Shown here: positions 6,272-13,080 of the stretch, piece after piece
How the letters are laid out: the number at the start of each line of letters is the position of its first letter
Numbering within the stretch: position 1 is the stretch's first letter
Assembly (NCBI GenBank): GCA_012516225.1
Contig: JAAYWX010000268.1
Coordinates: 1-13,080 of the forward strand
Length of the DNA: 13,080 bases
Origin: Clostridiales bacterium
Lineage (GTDB): Bacteria > Bacillota > Clostridia > Oscillospirales > Oscillospiraceae
Direction of reading: 5' to 3'
Notes under the pieces: model-generated
Seen by the model: the letters and a program-made list of their open reading frames with translations, nothing else
Told to the model about the DNA's origin: nothing
The model's database searches: none
Program-made: the position numbers and the translations under genes

Positions 6272-6300
6272 TTTACAAGGAAATAACTGCATGATAAAAT
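6272..6300 (+). promoter_or_regulatory. Sigma-A-type promoter of nifJ with extended -10
   Basis: -35 TTTACA (6272-6277), a 17-bp spacer and -10 TAAAAT (6295-6300) preceded by TGA, an extended -10 (TGn). The transcript would start near 6307, leaving a leader of about 90 nt. The leader has a weak CTTTCT/AGAAAG stem but no recognisable riboswitch. Confidence 0.7.
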
Positions 6301-6396
6301 CATCCATAAAAGGAAAAAATGAATTTCTTTCTTTTTGGGAGAAAGACTATCACTGCCGCATAATAATCTATAACTTAATGTTAAGGAGATGACACA

Positions 6397-9300
6397 ATGG
6401 CAAGAAAGCTGAAAACAATGGACGGCAATAATGCTGCGGCTTATGTTTCGTATGCATTTTCGGAAGTTGCCGCCATTTATCCAATCACCCCGTCGTCAAC
6501 CATGGCCGAGTATGCCGACAAATGGGCTGCGGCCGGACAGAAAAATATTTTCGGACAGCCTGTCAATGTTATCGAAATGCAGTCTGAAGGCGGCGCTGCG
6601 GGTGCCGTTCACGGAAGCCTTACGGCCGGCGCCCTCACTACAACTTATACAGCGTCCCAAGGCCTTCTGCTCATGATTCCAAATATGTATAAAATTGCCG
6701 GAGAAATGCTCCCGGGGGTTATCCACGTTTCCGCCCGGACAATCGCAACGCACGCACTGTCTATTTTCGGCGATCACTCGGATATTTATGCTTGCAGGCA
6801 AACCGGATTTTCCATGCTCTGTTCCAACAGCCCGCAGGAGGCAATGGATCTCGGCGCCGTAGCGCACCTTTCCGCTATAAGGGCTGGGATGCCGTTTATC
6901 CATTTTTTCGATGGCTTCCGCACATCGCATGAAATGCAGAAAATTGAAGTTTGGGATTACAGCGAACTTGCGGAAATGGTGGATTACAACGCTGTAGCCG
7001 CTTTCCGCGAAAGGGCAAACAGCCCGGCTAATCCTGCTCTCCGCGGCACCGCTCAGAACGGAGATATCTTCTTCCAGGTGCGCGAGGCGAGCAATAAGAA
7101 ATATGCGGACATTCCAGCGGTTGTTGAGGAATATATGAACCAAGTCAATGCCCGCATAGGCACGGATTATAAGCTGTTCAATTATTACGGCGCGCCAGAC
7201 GCAACTCATGTTATTATTGCGATGGGCAGTATGTGCGAGGCGGCGGAGGAAGTTGTCGATTATCTCAACGCCAAGGGAGAAAAGGTCGGCATAATAAAAG
7301 TGCGTCTTTACCGTCCGTTTTCTGTAAAACATCTTGCGGCTGCAATTCCCGATACCGTTAAGACAATCGGTGTGCTTGACCGTACAAAGGAACCCGGTGC
7401 TCCCGGTGAACCGCTTTATCTTGATGTTGTTACCGCTCTTGCCGGAACAAAATTCCGCAATGTACCGGTTTACGGTGGACGCTACGGACTCTCGTCAAAA
7501 GACGTTACTCCCGGAGCAATAATTTCGGCTTTCCGCAACATTCAGTCCGCCGAACCTAAAAACAGCTTCACTATCGGTATTGTAGACGATGTGACAGAGC
7601 TTTCGATACCAATTACTGAAGACCCGGATACAACTCCTGCGGATATTATATCATGCAAATTCTGGGGACTCGGATCAGACGGTACGGTCGGAGCAAACAA
7701 AAACAGCATAAAGATTATCGGTGACCATACCGATCTTAAGGCGCAAGCTTATTTCCAATATGACTCCAAAAAGTCCGGAGGCATCACCATCAGCCATCTG
7801 CGCTTCGGGAAGAGCAACATAAAGTCGACCTATTTCGTTTCAAAGGCCAATTTTGTTGCCTGCCACAATCCTTCGTATCTTGACCGTTACGATATGGTTC
7901 AGGATGTAAAGCCCGGCGGAGTATTTCTTATTAACTGCGCCTACGACGTAAATCAGCTTTCGGAGCACCTTTCCGCAGCAGCGAAAAAATATATAGCTGA
8001 AAATAATATCCGTGTCTTTACTATAGATGCTATCGGAATTGCAAGGGAGATCGGTCTTGGGAACAAGACAAATGCAATTTTGCAGGCCGCATTCTTTAAA
8101 CTTGCCAAAATCCTCCCCGAGGACGAAGCGGTTAAGTATATGAAGGAAGCCATCCGCACGACTTATGGACGGAAAGGCGAGCAGATTGTAAATATGAACC
8201 TTGAGGCGGTGGATGCCGGCGTAGAAAAGGTGAAAGAAATTGCCGTCCCGGCCGATTGGGCCAATCCTGCCCCAGACGCTCCGCGTGCGGTTCCCGACGG
8301 CGGACTTGACCACGCGAAGGATTTCGTCGAGAAAATACTCGTTCCCGTCAATGCCATGCAGGGCGACAAACTGCCGGTATCCGCGTTTCTTGACGTTGCA
8401 AACGGCACCGTTCCGAACGGAACGTCTGCCTTTGAAAAGCGCTGCATAGCCGTCGATGTTCCTCAATGGATACCAGAAAACTGCCTCCAGTGCAACCAGT
8501 GCGCATTCGTTTGTCCGCACTCCGTCATACGCCCGTTTGTGTTTACGGAAAGCGAGCTTTCCGCGGCTCCGGAGGGAACGGCAGCCGTTCAGATGAAAGG
8601 CAAGGGCTGCGAGGAATACAAATTCGCCATTATTTCGAGCGTTATGGACTGCACCGGCTGCGGAAGCTGTGAAAATGTCTGCCCTGCGAAGGACAAAGCG
8701 CTTAAAATGGTACCGCTTGCAGAAAGACTGCACGAGCAGGAAATATACAATTATGCATATAAGAACGTTTCGGAAAAAGAGCTTCCCTTTGCCGAAAATA
8801 CGGTTAAAGGCAGCCAGTTTAAGACCCCACTTCTTGAGTTTTCAGGCGCATGCGCAGGTTGCGGTGAAACACCTTATGCAAAACTTATTACCCAGCTTTT
8901 CGGAGATAGAATGTATATTGCAAACGCCACCGGCTGTTCTTCCATTTGGGGCGGATCCGCTCCGAGCTTCCCGTATACAAAGAATAGGGAAGGAAGAGGA
9001 CCGGCGTGGACCAACTCATTATTCGAGGATAATGCAGAGTTCGGATTCGGTATGCTTAACGCAGCAAAGCAGCGCAGAAAGACGCTTATAGCCTCAGTGG
9101 AAAACCTTGCTGCGGAAGGCCCCTGCAAGGAAGCTGCCGCAAAGTGGCTCGCCGCGAAGGATGACCCGAAGGCAAGCAAAGCCGCGGGCGACGAACTCCT
9201 TGAAGTTTGCTGCCAGAATGACTGCTCTGACTGCAGGACGGTTATTGAGCATAAAGAGCTTCTGATGAAGCCAAGCTTCTGGGTTTTCGGCGGTGACGGA

Positions 9301-9915
9301 TGGGCTTATGACATCGGATACGGCGGACTTGACCATGTTCTTGCGGCAGGTGAAAACATCAATGTCCTTGTTTTTGATACCGAGCTTTACAGCAATACAG
9401 GCGGTCAGGCATCGAAAGCAACTCCGACAGGCGCAGTCGCACAATTTGCGGCCGCGGGCAAGGCTCTCAAAAAGAAGGATCTCGCCCAGATGGCTATGTC
9501 TTACGGATATGTCTATGTTGCGCAAGTTTGTATGGGTGCAAACTATCAGCAGACTCTTAACGCTATTATTGAAGCGGAAAGCTATGACGGTCCTTCACTT
9601 ATAATTGCGTATTCACCCTGTATAAACCATGGCAACCGCAATGGTATGGGCAAGTCTATCACTACAGAGAAGCAGGCGGTCGAGGCAGGATACTGGAATA
9701 TGTTCCGCTATGACCCGCGTTTGCCGCAGCCGCTGACGATTGACAGCAAACCTGCCACAGCAAGTTATCAGGACTTTATAATGAACGAAGTTCGCTATTC
9801 GTCACTGAAACTCGGTTTCCCTGAACGCGCGGACGAGCTCTTCAAAAAAGCTGAGGAAAATGCCAGGGAAAAATATGAAAGACTTGTAAGGCAGAAAGAA
9901 GTATTTGAAAAGTAG
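6397..9915 (+). CDS. nifJ: Pyruvate:ferredoxin (flavodoxin) oxidoreductase, single-chain homodimer type
   Basis: Oxidises pyruvate with CoA to acetyl-CoA and CO2, reducing ferredoxin or flavodoxin; the central step of anaerobic pyruvate use. The length of 1172 residues is normal for the fused enzyme. The N-terminal pyrimidine-binding domain has AAIYPITPSSTMAE (about 26-39) and the EMQSEGGAAGAVHG segment. Domain II contains GSMCEAAEEVVDYL (about 278). A two-cluster ferredoxin domain has CLQCNQCAFVCP from C696 and CTGCGSCENVCP from C752. The C-terminal thiamine diphosphate domain has ACAGCGETPY (C819, C822) and ATGCSSIWG, which supply ligands of the third cluster, then GDGWAYDIGYGG (about 964-975), DTELYSNTGGQ and the later CMGANYQ. 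GGAG sits 8 nt before the ATG. It is a single-gene unit with its own promoter and terminator. All motifs look intact, so it should be active. Confidence 0.97.
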   Translation: MARKLKTMDGNNAAAYVSYAFSEVAAIYPITPSSTMAEYADKWAAAGQKNIFGQPVNVIEMQSEGGAAGAVHGSLTAGALTTTYTASQGLLLMIPNMYKIAGEMLPGVIHVSARTIATHALSIFGDHSDIYACRQTGFSMLCSNSPQEAMDLGAVAHLSAIRAGMPFIHFFDGFRTSHEMQKIEVWDYSELAEMVDYNAVAAFRERANSPANPALRGTAQNGDIFFQVREASNKKYADIPAVVEEYMNQVNARIGTDYKLFNYYGAPDATHVIIAMGSMCEAAEEVVDYLNAKGEKVGIIKVRLYRPFSVKHLAAAIPDTVKTIGVLDRTKEPGAPGEPLYLDVVTALAGTKFRNVPVYGGRYGLSSKDVTPGAIISAFRNIQSAEPKNSFTIGIVDDVTELSIPITEDPDTTPADIISCKFWGLGSDGTVGANKNSIKIIGDHTDLKAQAYFQYDSKKSGGITISHLRFGKSNIKSTYFVSKANFVACHNPSYLDRYDMVQDVKPGGVFLINCAYDVNQLSEHLSAAAKKYIAENNIRVFTIDAIGIAREIGLGNKTNAILQAAFFKLAKILPEDEAVKYMKEAIRTTYGRKGEQIVNMNLEAVDAGVEKVKEIAVPADWANPAPDAPRAVPDGGLDHAKDFVEKILVPVNAMQGDKLPVSAFLDVANGTVPNGTSAFEKRCIAVDVPQWIPENCLQCNQCAFVCPHSVIRPFVFTESELSAAPEGTAAVQMKGKGCEEYKFAIISSVMDCTGCGSCENVCPAKDKALKMVPLAERLHEQEIYNYAYKNVSEKELPFAENTVKGSQFKTPLLEFSGACAGCGETPYAKLITQLFGDRMYIANATGCSSIWGGSAPSFPYTKNREGRGPAWTNSLFEDNAEFGFGMLNAAKQRRKTLIASVENLAAEGPCKEAAAKWLAAKDDPKASKAAGDELLEVCCQNDCSDCRTVIEHKELLMKPSFWVFGGDGWAYDIGYGGLDHVLAAGENINVLVFDTELYSNTGGQASKATPTGAVAQFAAAGKALKKKDLAQMAMSYGYVYVAQVCMGANYQQTLNAIIEAESYDGPSLIIAYSPCINHGNRNGMGKSITTEKQAVEAGYWNMFRYDPRLPQPLTIDSKPATASYQDFIMNEVRYSSLKLGFPERADELFKKAEENAREKYERLVRQKEVFEK

Positions 9916-9951
9916 GCATAAAGCTATATTGAATTCCTAATAAGAATAGGA

Positions 9952-9987
9952 AAATAGAACGCCGCCGATTCCGGCGGCGTTCTATTT
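9952..9987. terminator. Bidirectional intrinsic terminator between nifJ and the PPTase gene
   Basis: A perfect 16-bp stem: AAATAGAACGCCGCCG (9952-9967) pairs with its complement at 9972-9987 around a 4-nt loop ATTC. The GC-rich core is flanked by A/T-rich arms, so each strand ends with an AT-rich 3' arm. It begins 37 nt after the nifJ stop and lies 53 nt beyond the stop of the convergent gene. A smaller TTCCTA/TAGGAA dyad lies just upstream (about 9934-9953). Confidence 0.88.
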
Positions 9988-10039
9988 CCAAATAATATAT
10001 AACATTATCCCTAATTTTTGCAGCGGCAGCGGGTTTAAG

Positions 10040-10651
10040 CTATTTCTCGCTTCTGTGCTGTTTCATAAGTTCTCTGGCGGCTTCTTTCTTGAGAAGTTTA
10101 TAAGCAGGGATTTCAACTATTTTATCGGGAAATTCCCCGTCATAACATGAAGCAGCGGAAGAACTGCCTTCAATATCAGAGTACAGGCGGCAGAAAACAC
10201 CTTCCTCCGGCGGGATTATCAGATCTCCGCGGCGATAAAAGCGCATAGTCCGAAGGTCGCCTTTTCCTGTCAGCTTGTATAGGCTTTCACGGAGAACCCA
10301 GATGTCAAAAAAAGTAAGACCTGCAAGTTCACCGGGGGTAGTTAGACGCTCTATAACAGACTGTTTTATAAATCTGTGAGTCTCAGTATCTACTCCGACA
10401 GGACTTTCCGAAATTGCGCATAGGACATGAGTTTTACTATGGCTTACAGAAAAATGAAGTTCGGGTTCGGCGGGGACAAACGGTTTTCCGGACAGCAGCT
10501 TTATTATTTTTGGAATAGGCGCACCCGCATAGTCTTTATATGCCTCTGCAAGAAGTGAAACACCAAAAGCAGAGCCATGGCTTGCACTTAAAGGCGGATA
10601 TAAAGCATCTTTTTCGTCTATTCCGCGGATATCCGCATAGTACAGCTTCAT
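10040..10651 (-). CDS. 4'-phosphopantetheinyl transferase, Sfp/Gsp type
   Basis: Transfers the phosphopantetheine arm of CoA to a serine on carrier proteins. The family signatures are GKPFVPAEPELHFSVSHS (55-72) and SPVGVDTE (83-90), followed by WVLRESLYKLTGKG (118-131). The metal ligands match Sfp: D88, E90 and E122 (Sfp D107, E109, E151), and H71 lies 17 residues before D88 as in Sfp. The Lys of the usual WxxKE motif is Arg121. At 203 residues it is somewhat shorter than Sfp (224). GGGGGG lies 5 nt before the ATG. It stands alone, convergent with nifJ and divergent from the lipoprotein gene; no carrier protein, polyketide or peptide synthetase gene is nearby, so its partner is unknown. It could serve fatty acid acyl carrier protein or a distant pathway. 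Confidence 0.9.
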   Translation of the reverse strand: MKLYYADIRGIDEKDALYPPLSASHGSAFGVSLLAEAYKDYAGAPIPKIIKLLSGKPFVPAEPELHFSVSHSKTHVLCAISESPVGVDTETHRFIKQSVIERLTTPGELAGLTFFDIWVLRESLYKLTGKGDLRTMRFYRRGDLIIPPEEGVFCRLYSDIEGSSSAASCYDGEFPDKIVEIPAYKLLKKEAARELMKQHRSEK

Positions 10652-10685
10652 AAAATCCCCCCGATGTATGTATTTTTGCCAAATA

Positions 10686-10714
10686 CTTATACCAGTTATG
10701 GTATTATATCACAA
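10686..10714 (-). promoter_or_regulatory. PPTase promoter overlapped by an inverted repeat
   Basis: Minus-strand -35 TTGTGA (10709-10714), 17-bp spacer, -10 TATAAG (10686-10691) preceded by TGG (extended -10). A second, upstream TATAAT with a TGA extension (10703-10711) could be another start. The dyad ATACCA-GTTA-TGGTAT (10689-10704) overlaps both -10 elements, a position suited to a repressor. Confidence 0.55.
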
Positions 10715-10752
10715 TATGTTGCGATTTTACACTACCATTTTTTTATTATATG

Positions 10753-10761
10753 TGTTATAAT
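10753..10761 (+). promoter_or_regulatory. Extended -10 promoter of the lipoprotein/two-component unit
   Basis: TGTTATAAT: a perfect TATAAT (10756-10761) with a TG extension one base upstream. No good -35 is present at 17 bp (TTTACA at 10726-10731 is 24 bp away). The transcript would start near 10768, giving a leader of about 45 nt. Confidence 0.5.
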
Positions 10762-10813
10762 AACTCGGTTGAGATATATATTTTTTGGAAATTAAGCGGG
10801 AGGTGCTGCTGAT

Positions 10814-12145
10814 TTGGGCAAAAAATACAGATTTTTTGTTGCGATTTTTGTTGCGCTTCTGCTTCTTTCTGGTTGTTCAATTTCCGAAATAGACGAGCTT
10901 TACAGCCTTCCACAGCCTCCGAGGGAATATTTGAAGCTTCAAGAGCTCATCGACGCAGAGATCGCTTCCGGCTGCGAATATGCGGCCCCCACAACCGGCT
11001 CATTCAGGCAAAGCGTTCAGCTTGCCGACTTAGATAAGAATGGAACGAACGAAGCTCTTGTCTTTTTGAGAAATAAGGATTTGCAGCCTTTGATATGTGT
11101 TTACCGCAAGGTTAGCGGAGCTTATGAGCTTGCAGCCAAAATTACAGGCGAAGGCTCTGCGGTCGGGCACGCCGAATATGCCGATATTGATGGGGACGGT
11201 CTTTCAGAAGTACTTGTTTCATGGGAAGTAAATTCCGAAATGCGTCTTTTAAAGGCATATTCTATAAGAAATTGGACGCCTTCTGCTCTGTTTGACGAAA
11301 GCTGTTTGGATTTCCAGACGGGGGACATTAATTCAGATGGAATTACTGATGTGCTTGCGCTCAGCATTGAAACAAGCGGTGGACACGTCGATATGTTTTC
11401 ATTTGATAAGCAAGGCAATATGATAAAAAAATCCGTTAAGCTGTCACCATCACTTAAAAGGGTGGACAGATTCCGGATCGCAAATATCGAAAATGGGATT
11501 CCTGCAATTTTTGTGGAGGGATCGTACAGCATAGACGAAAGTGGGTTCCTTCTTACCGATATAGTAATATTTTCCGATGGAGAACTCAAAAATATAGCTT
11601 TGGATACCAATACGGGAAATAGTTTGACGAAGAGACAGTATGAGATTTACAGTACAGATATTGACGGAAACGGTTCGCTCGATGTTCCATATGCTGAAAA
11701 ACTGGAAAATTCCGCTGCAGGGACTGTAGAATATTATGTTTTTGATTGGTACACATATAGCGCTGAAGGTAGCCGGAGGCTGTGCGCTTCAACTTACCAT
11801 TGCTATACAGACGGGTGGTATTTTACCCTGCCGGAGAGCTGGAGAAATAACCTTATTGTCCGCCGGATAAGCAGTATTTCCGGAGAACGGGCAGTTGTTT
11901 TTTCAGTAAAGGGCGGGGATGGAGAAAAACCTTCCGATTTGCTGACTATTTATACGCTCACAGACGAAAATAGGGCGGACAGGGCAAAGATTGGAAATCG
12001 TTTTGAGCTTTTTAACAGCGAAACGGTGATTTATGCCGCCGAAATTAATGAGGACAGCGGGCTTCCGAATGACGAGGAAGGAAAACAGAGCATAATAAAC
12101 CGTTTTCATCTGATAACATCAGAGTGGATTACCGGCGCACTTTGA
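10814..12145 (+). CDS. Lipoprotein with four calcium-loop/FG-GAP (VCBS)-like motifs
   Basis: 443 residues from a TTG start, with GGGAGG 10 nt upstream. The N-terminus is a lipoprotein signal: KK, a hydrophobic stretch and the lipobox LSGC with Cys21, so the protein should sit on the outer face of the membrane. Four Asp-rich loops of the D-x-D-x-(D/N)-G type follow: ADLDKNGTNEALVF (71-84), ADIDGDGLSEVLVS (123-136), GDINSDGITDVLAL (170-183) and TDIDGNGSLDVPYA (281-294). These match the calcium-binding loops of FG-GAP/VCBS beta-propeller blades. The C-terminal part (about 300-443), including GWYFTLPESWRNN (334-346), is not recognised with confidence. The gene is followed after 53 nt by a response regulator and then a probable sensor gene, so a role in ligand sensing or in regulating that sensor is plausible but inferred. 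No catalytic motif was seen. Confidence 0.85.
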   Translation: MGKKYRFFVAIFVALLLLSGCSISEIDELYSLPQPPREYLKLQELIDAEIASGCEYAAPTTGSFRQSVQLADLDKNGTNEALVFLRNKDLQPLICVYRKVSGAYELAAKITGEGSAVGHAEYADIDGDGLSEVLVSWEVNSEMRLLKAYSIRNWTPSALFDESCLDFQTGDINSDGITDVLALSIETSGGHVDMFSFDKQGNMIKKSVKLSPSLKRVDRFRIANIENGIPAIFVEGSYSIDESGFLLTDIVIFSDGELKNIALDTNTGNSLTKRQYEIYSTDIDGNGSLDVPYAEKLENSAAGTVEYYVFDWYTYSAEGSRRLCASTYHCYTDGWYFTLPESWRNNLIVRRISSISGERAVVFSVKGGDGEKPSDLLTIYTLTDENRADRAKIGNRFELFNSETVIYAAEINEDSGLPNDEEGKQSIINRFHLITSEWITGAL

Positions 12146-12172
12146 TTTTGCCATAAATCTCGTGCCTTTTTT
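12137..12172 (+). terminator. Weak terminator-like or attenuator-like hairpin after the lipoprotein gene
   Basis: GCAC (12137-12140, spanning the end of the gene) can pair with GTGC (12162-12165), extended by GG/CC across a bulge, followed directly by six T (12167-12172). The loop is long and the stem short, so it may only reduce read-through into the response regulator gene. Confidence 0.25.
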
Positions 12173-12198
12173 ATTACTAAAGAAAGGATTAGTCTGCA

Positions 12199-12891
12199 AT
12201 GAAGAAAGTTTTAGTTTTAGAGGATGAATCCAGCATTAGGAGCTTCGTGGTGATTAATCTAAAACGTTCCGGATATGAACCGATTGAGGCCGAAACAGGC
12301 GAACAGGCTTTGGAACAGCTAAAAAAGAATCCTGATATCAGAGTAGCCCTCTTGGATGTCATGCTCCCGGACATAGACGGATTTGAAATATGCAGACGTA
12401 TCCGCGCTTCCGGTTCTAAAATTGGAATAATTATGCTGACGGCAAAGAGTCAAGAAATGGACAAAGTAACCGGCTTGATGACAGGTGCGGATGACTATGT
12501 AACAAAACCCTTCTCACCTGCGGAATTGACTGCGAGAATAGATGCCATATATCGTCGGACAGGAGGAGATTTTGAAGAGGAAACCGTAAGCGGAGAGTTG
12601 GTCAGCGGACCTTTCAAGCTCAATACACGCAACCGTACACTTGAGAAGAACGGCGTCAGAATACGGCTTACGCAGATTGAATACTCAATTATGAAGCTGT
12701 TTATGGATAATCCTGGGAAGGCACTGTCGCGCGAGGAAATATTAAACGAGGTGTGGGGTAGAGACTATTTCGGAGAGCTCAAAATAGTTGATGTTAATAT
12801 TCGTCGTCTTCGAATAAAAATAGAGGATGACCCGACTATTCCGACATATATTACTACTGTTTGGGGATATGGCTACAAATGGGGATTTTGA
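12199..12891 (+). CDS. Two-component response regulator, OmpR/PhoB family
   Basis: 230 residues. The receiver domain (about 1-120) has the acidic pair E8/D9 in VLVLEDES, the phospho-acceptor D53 in VALLDVMLPDIDG, the switch T81 in IIMLTAKS and K103 in DDYVTKPFSPAEL. The C-terminal winged-helix domain (about 130-230) has FKLNTRNRTLEKNG, LTQIEYSIMKLFMDNPGKALSREEIL, and the recognition helix and wing region VDVNIRRLRIKIEDDP...TVWGYGYKW. It should bind DNA as a dimer once phosphorylated by its partner kinase. AAAGGA lies 10 nt before the ATG. The next gene, 73 nt downstream, begins like a membrane histidine kinase, the expected partner. Target genes cannot be told from the window; autoregulation of the upstream lipoprotein gene is common for such sets but not shown here. 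Confidence 0.95.
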   Translation: MKKVLVLEDESSIRSFVVINLKRSGYEPIEAETGEQALEQLKKNPDIRVALLDVMLPDIDGFEICRRIRASGSKIGIIMLTAKSQEMDKVTGLMTGADDYVTKPFSPAELTARIDAIYRRTGGDFEEETVSGELVSGPFKLNTRNRTLEKNGVRIRLTQIEYSIMKLFMDNPGKALSREEILNEVWGRDYFGELKIVDVNIRRLRIKIEDDPTIPTYITTVWGYGYKWGF

Positions 12892-12964
12892 AGCGACTGC
12901 ACCCAAAGCCGAAAGCAATTTATTATAAAACAACTGTTTTGCTCGGGAAGCGGTGAAAGACCTT

Positions 12965-13080
12965 ATGAATTTTAAGGGAATAAAAGGCAGGTGGCTGGCT
13001 AACGGGATTATTTTCGTTATTCTTGTGGTTGCCGCCGGAATACTTGCCTTTTCGCTCGCGGCGTGCAACTATTATTACTC
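12965..13080 (+). CDS. Membrane protein N-terminus, probably the partner sensor histidine kinase (cut by right edge)
   Basis: The frame is open from the ATG at 12965 to the edge: 38 codons plus two bases. The visible part has a short basic cytoplasmic start (MNFKGIKGRW) and a long hydrophobic segment, GIIFVILVVAAGILAFSLAA (residues 14-33), then CNYYY, as in the first membrane span of HAMP-type sensor kinases. GGTGA lies 8 nt before the ATG; an in-frame GTG at 12953 is possible but has poor spacing. The kinase call rests on its position directly after an OmpR-type response regulator; no kinase motif is inside the window. Confidence 0.6.
   Translation, partial: MNFKGIKGRWLANGIIFVILVVAAGILAFSLAACNYYY

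Noticed and set aside
6307..6396. Riboswitch or T-box in the nifJ leader
   Set aside because: Only a weak 6-bp stem is visible; there is no terminator-antiterminator pair or known conserved core.
6496..7332. Minus-strand open frame of 278 codons within nifJ
   Set aside because: It lies wholly antisense to a conserved coding region, has Cys/His/Arg-rich low-sense composition and no family match; same for the 297-codon frame at 7840-8733.

Overview
The window looks like chromosomal DNA from an anaerobic, endospore-forming member of the Firmicutes (class Clostridia, possibly an Oscillospiraceae-like lineage). The basis is a spoIIGA-sigE sporulation pair, an Asp23-FakA (yloU-yloV) pair, a one-chain pyruvate:ferredoxin oxidoreductase, an iron-sulfur L-serine dehydratase and a CbiG-like protein of the anaerobic cobalamin pathway. 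Genes are densely packed. No tRNA, rRNA, CRISPR array, transposase or phage gene was seen.

Left part (1-2047). A CbiG-like gene runs off the left edge on the minus strand. Its sigma-A-type promoter is clear and it has a TTG start. It diverges from a plus-strand L-serine dehydratase gene (sdaA, compact 401-residue form). A long stem-loop separates sdaA from the convergent sporulation genes.

Middle part (2048-6163). Two minus-strand units lie head to tail. spoIIGA-sigE encodes the membrane protease and pro-sigma-E, the first mother-cell sigma factor. Upstream of it is an Asp23-family gene followed by fakA (DAK2-domain fatty acid kinase), ending in a strong terminator. In Bacillus subtilis yloU-yloV is followed by sdaAB-sdaAA and recG, so serine dehydratase near yloU-yloV is a familiar neighbourhood, here rearranged with spoIIGA-sigE between them. 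A 186-base spacer full of dyads separates asp23 from fakA.

Right part (6164-13080). nifJ (pyruvate:ferredoxin oxidoreductase, 1172 residues) has a well-formed promoter and a perfect 16-bp terminator hairpin that also serves the convergent Sfp-type phosphopantetheinyl transferase gene. A divergent unit follows: a lipoprotein with four calcium-loop/FG-GAP-like motifs, an OmpR/PhoB-type response regulator, and the start of a membrane protein that is probably the partner histidine kinase, cut by the right edge.

Most genes are core functions. The least expected items are the CbiG-like protein with a degraded signature motif, the spoIIGA promoter region that suggests a leaderless transcript, the palindrome-rich spacer in the asp23-fakA unit, and the calcium-loop lipoprotein joined to a two-component system. 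None of these is proven to be a new system from sequence alone.
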